Below, in pieces: positions 61,815 to 64,000 of a stretch of 64,000 nucleotides of DNA (its first letter is position 1; the number at the start of each line of letters is the position of its first letter). The notes under the pieces were generated by a model that worked only from the letters and a program-made list of their open reading frames with translations, was not told the origin of the DNA and did not search any database. The position numbers and the translations under genes are program-made. This stretch comes from JASHPR01 sp963778075 (GTDB lineage Bacteria > Actinomycetota > Actinomycetes > Streptosporangiales > Streptosporangiaceae): positions 310,001 to 374,000 of the forward strand of contig CAVZTJ010000016.1 of assembly GCA_963778075.1 (NCBI GenBank). The letters are read 5' to 3'.

Positions 61815-62360
61815 GTGTACAACCGGGTCGGCCGGCTGTGCCTCAAGTCCGGGCTCACTGACTGGCGTGGCTGGTTCGGGACGTCGTTCGGCACCCACAC
61901 CCCGTGGGGAGACCAGGACTCCCCCGCCCTGGTCACCACGGTGGAGACGGCGCTGGAGCGGGCACTGTCCACGCAGCTGATGCGCGGCGGCGCCAGACCG
62001 CGAATCCGGCGCGTCAAGCCGGGCACGGCGCTCGTCCGGCAAGGCGAGCCTGGCACCGAGATCTACCTCATCCTGGACGGGGTGGTGCGGGTCGAGCGGG
62101 ACGGCGAGCGGCTGGCTGAATACGGCCCCGGCGTGCTGCTCGGTGAGCGCGCCCACCTCGAAGGCGGCACCCGCACCTCCACGGTGAGCGCCATCACCGC
62201 GTGCCGGTTCGCGTCGGCCGACGCCAGCCAGTTCGACAAGGCCGCACTGGAGGACCTGGCCGCCGGACATCGCCACGAGGCAGCCACCCGCGGGTTACGC
62301 CCCGGAGGGCCGGGCGGCACGACGCCGTCAGAGCTCACCGGCACGCAGCGCCTGGCCTAG
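61815..62360 (+). CDS. Cyclic nucleotide-binding domain protein, probably 5'-truncated
   Basis: From the first start codon in frame (GTG 61815) the product has 181 residues. It begins VGRLCLKSGLTDWRGWFGTS and FGTHTPWGDQDSPALVTTVE, then a cNMP-binding beta-roll at about residues 65-140 (RIRRVKPGTALVRQGEPGTE, YLILDGVVRVERDGERLAEY, GVLLGERAHLEGGTRTSTVS). The same frame is open back to the MFS stop at 61734, and the residues there (KKPGTVSGTCRWPSRHW) look like part of the same protein, as I remember the family. So the real gene probably once began farther upstream. Full-length relatives carry a longer N-terminal domain. It may be a remnant. Confidence 0.72.
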   Translation: MYNRVGRLCLKSGLTDWRGWFGTSFGTHTPWGDQDSPALVTTVETALERALSTQLMRGGARPRIRRVKPGTALVRQGEPGTEIYLILDGVVRVERDGERLAEYGPGVLLGERAHLEGGTRTSTVSAITACRFASADASQFDKAALEDLAAGHRHEAATRGLRPGGPGGTTPSELTGTQRLA

Positions 62361-62396
62361 CCTTTTCCATGTGACGTGCACTCGGATGCGGTCCTG

Positions 62397-64000
62397 GTGA
62401 CCGCGCTACTTGTTGCCAAGAACCTTCAGGCGGCGGTTGGCGATCGCGTGCTGTTTTCTGGTCTTGACCTGGTCGTCGGACCTGGCGATGTCATCGGCTT
62501 GGTCGGCGTGAACGGTGCCGGCAAGTCGACGCTGCTGCGGATGCTGGCCGGGCAGAGCGTCGCGCAGGAGGGCACGGTCACGATCAGCCCGCCAGATGCC
62601 TCGATCGGGTACCTGCCGCAGGAGCCAGACCGCCGCCTGGGCGAGACGGTGCGGCAGTTCCTTGCCCGGCGCACCGGCGTGGCCGCGGCGGACGAGGCGA
62701 TGCAGGCAGCCGCGGGCGCGCTCGCCACTGGCACGCCGGGCGCTGAGGACGCCTACTCCCGCGGGCTGGAGCGGTGGCTTGATCTTGGCGGCGCGGACCT
62801 GGACGAGAGGGCGGACGCGGTCGTTGCCGGGCTCGGCCTGAGAGTGGGACTTGACCACGAGATGACTGGGCTGTCCGGTGGCCAGGCCGCGCGGGCTGGC
62901 CTTGCCTCGCTACTGCTGAGCCGCTACGACGTGTTCCTGCTCGATGAGCCGACCAACGACCTGGACCTCGACGGGCTGGCCCGGCTGGAGGAGTTTGTCG
63001 CGGGCCTCCGCGCCGGGACGGTCCTGGTCAGCCATGACCGGGAGTTCCTCACCAGGACGGTGACCAGGATCGTCGAGATCGACCTCAGTCAGCAGCAGGT
63101 CGCCACGTTCGGCGGCGGTTACGCGGCCTACCTGGCCGAGCGCGGCGTGCAGCGCCAGCATGCGCGAGCGGACTACGACGAGTACGCGGCGAGGCGCGCC
63201 GGCCTCCAGGAGCGCGCCCGGTCGCAGCGTGCCTGGATGGAGAAGGGCGTTAGGAACGCCCGCCGCAAGCAGCCGGATAACGACAAGGTCGGGCGGAAGT
63301 TCCGTACCGAGGCGACCGAGAAGCAAGCGGCGAAGGCACGGCAGACCGAGCGCCTGATCGAGCGGCTCGACGTCGTCGAGGAGCCGCGCAAGGAGTGGGA
63401 GCTGCGCATGGAGATCGGGGCGGCACCGCGGTCGGGCGCGATCGTCGCCTCGATGCGCGGCGCCGTCGTCCGCCGCGGCGGGTTTACCCTCGGCCCGGTC
63501 GACCTGCAGATCGACTGGGCGGACCGGGTGGCGATCACCGGCGCGAACGGATCGGGGAAGACAACCCTGCTGGTGGCCCTGCTTGGCCGGATACCGCTGA
63601 ATGAGGGGCATGTCGCACTGGGCCCCGGGGTCGTCGTCGGCGAGGTCGACCAGGCACGCGACCTGTTCCTCGGTAGCGAGCCGCTGATCAGTGCCTTCGG
63701 GGCAGCCGCTCCGGACATGACGCCGGCGGACATCCGGACGCTGCTCGCCAAGTTCGGCCTGCGCGCTGCGCATGTGCTGCGGCCTGCTGCCACCCTCTCC
63801 CCGGGCGAGCGCACGCGGGCCGCACTGGCGCTGCTCCAGGCCCGCGGCGTCAATCTGCTGGTCCTGGATGAGCCCACGAACCACCTCGACCTGCCCGCGA
63901 TCGAGCAGCTGGAGTCGGCGCTCGCAGCTTACCCCGGCACGCTCCTGCTGGTCACGCATGACCGCCGGATGCTCGACGCGGTGACGACCAGCCGGCGGAT
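62397..64000 (+). CDS. ABC-F family ATPase (partial, runs off the window)
   Basis: This is a soluble protein with two fused ABC ATPase domains and no membrane segment. Domain 1 has Walker A in GVNGAGKSTLLRML, signature LSGGQAARAGL, Walker B LLDEPTNDLDLDG and the switch His in LVSHDREFL. The linker between domains is rich in Arg and Gln (GVQRQHARADYDEYAARRAG). Domain 2 has GANGSGKTTLLVALLG, LSPGERTRAALAL, LVLDEPTNHLDLPA and LLVTHDRRML. ABC-F proteins bind the ribosomal E-site and give resistance to antibiotics or aid translation. GTG 62397 is the likely start; GTG 62376 is possible. The 3' end lies beyond base 64000. Confidence 0.92.
   Translation, partial: MTALLVAKNLQAAVGDRVLFSGLDLVVGPGDVIGLVGVNGAGKSTLLRMLAGQSVAQEGTVTISPPDASIGYLPQEPDRRLGETVRQFLARRTGVAAADEAMQAAAGALATGTPGAEDAYSRGLERWLDLGGADLDERADAVVAGLGLRVGLDHEMTGLSGGQAARAGLASLLLSRYDVFLLDEPTNDLDLDGLARLEEFVAGLRAGTVLVSHDREFLTRTVTRIVEIDLSQQQVATFGGGYAAYLAERGVQRQHARADYDEYAARRAGLQERARSQRAWMEKGVRNARRKQPDNDKVGRKFRTEATEKQAAKARQTERLIERLDVVEEPRKEWELRMEIGAAPRSGAIVASMRGAVVRRGGFTLGPVDLQIDWADRVAITGANGSGKTTLLVALLGRIPLNEGHVALGPGVVVGEVDQARDLFLGSEPLISAFGAAAPDMTPADIRTLLAKFGLRAAHVLRPAATLSPGERTRAALALLQARGVNLLVLDEPTNHLDLPAIEQLESALAAYPGTLLLVTHDRRMLDAVTTSRR

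Overview
The window is chromosomal DNA from a high-GC Gram-positive actinomycete. The signs are very GC-rich codons, many GTG starts, ergothioneine genes, CBM2-bearing cellulases, an ECF sigma/DGPF pair, a TipA-type regulator and dense families of TetR, MarR, GntR, LacI and ArsR regulators. The species cannot be named from the sequence alone. There is no rRNA, tRNA, CRISPR array, transposase or phage gene that I can support.

Layout. (1) 1-11,322: a plant-cell-wall degradation island, all on the + strand: the 3' part of a GH48 exocellulase, CBM2-GH5, GH5-CBM2, GH30-Ig-CBM2, CBM2-GH6 and a LacI regulator. Every one of these genes is broken by many single-base indels, yet the protein sequence between indels is well conserved. 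This looks more like poor sequence quality than decay. (2) 11,355-19,327: housekeeping and signalling genes: a truncated ThrRS-like protein, a nucleotidyltransferase, a diacylglycerol kinase family protein, a TipA-type MerR with a leaderless promoter, an EEP-family hydrolase, an NAD-binding dehydrogenase, a GNAT, an ECF42-type sigma factor with its DGPF partner, and an ArsR-SRPBCC fusion under two clear operators. (3) 19,328-24,717: a Rho paralogue with a pentapeptide minisatellite that contains a frameshift, a gamma-carbonic anhydrase, a frameshifted membrane protein, and a membrane protein with a Tyr/Asp pentapeptide-repeat N-terminus and a degenerate M23-like domain. (4) 24,714-30,998: a four-gene operon (split transketolase, GSA-type aminotransferase, tandem CaiB/BaiF CoA-transferase) facing a TetR. 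(5) 31,430-40,671: a nine-gene + strand operon (SDR, ALDH, class II glutamine amidotransferase, GntR, glutamine-synthetase-like ligase, enolase-superfamily racemase, APC permease, class V aminotransferase) that resembles a gamma-glutamyl route for amine catabolism. (6) 40,668-44,270: ThuA-like protein, cyclase, class II aldolase and PfkB kinase. (7) 44,254-48,995: a small unknown gene and the ergothioneine operon egtA-egtB-egtC-egtD, with egtB split into two ORFs. (8) 49,257-53,000: repeats, a MetE C-terminal remnant behind a strong promoter/operator, a TetR, a methyltransferase, a beta-lactamase-like protein and a YbjQ-like protein. (9) 53,027-61,736: a six-gene acyl-CoA/FAD catabolic operon facing a MarR-MFS pair with a twin operator. 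(10) 61,737-64,000: a 5'-truncated cyclic-nucleotide-binding protein and an ABC-F ATPase that runs off the window.

How the parts work together. The first island would be secreted to depolymerise cellulose and xylan: GH6 and GH48 from the two chain ends, GH5 internally and GH30 on xylan or glucan side structures, with CBM2 modules for substrate binding. The centre of the window is dominated by small-molecule catabolic operons, each with its own regulator. Tandem repeats are unusually common, both in frame (Rho, the Y/D-repeat protein, MarR, GntR) and between genes (16-, 23-, 26-, 34-, 35- and 43-bp units).
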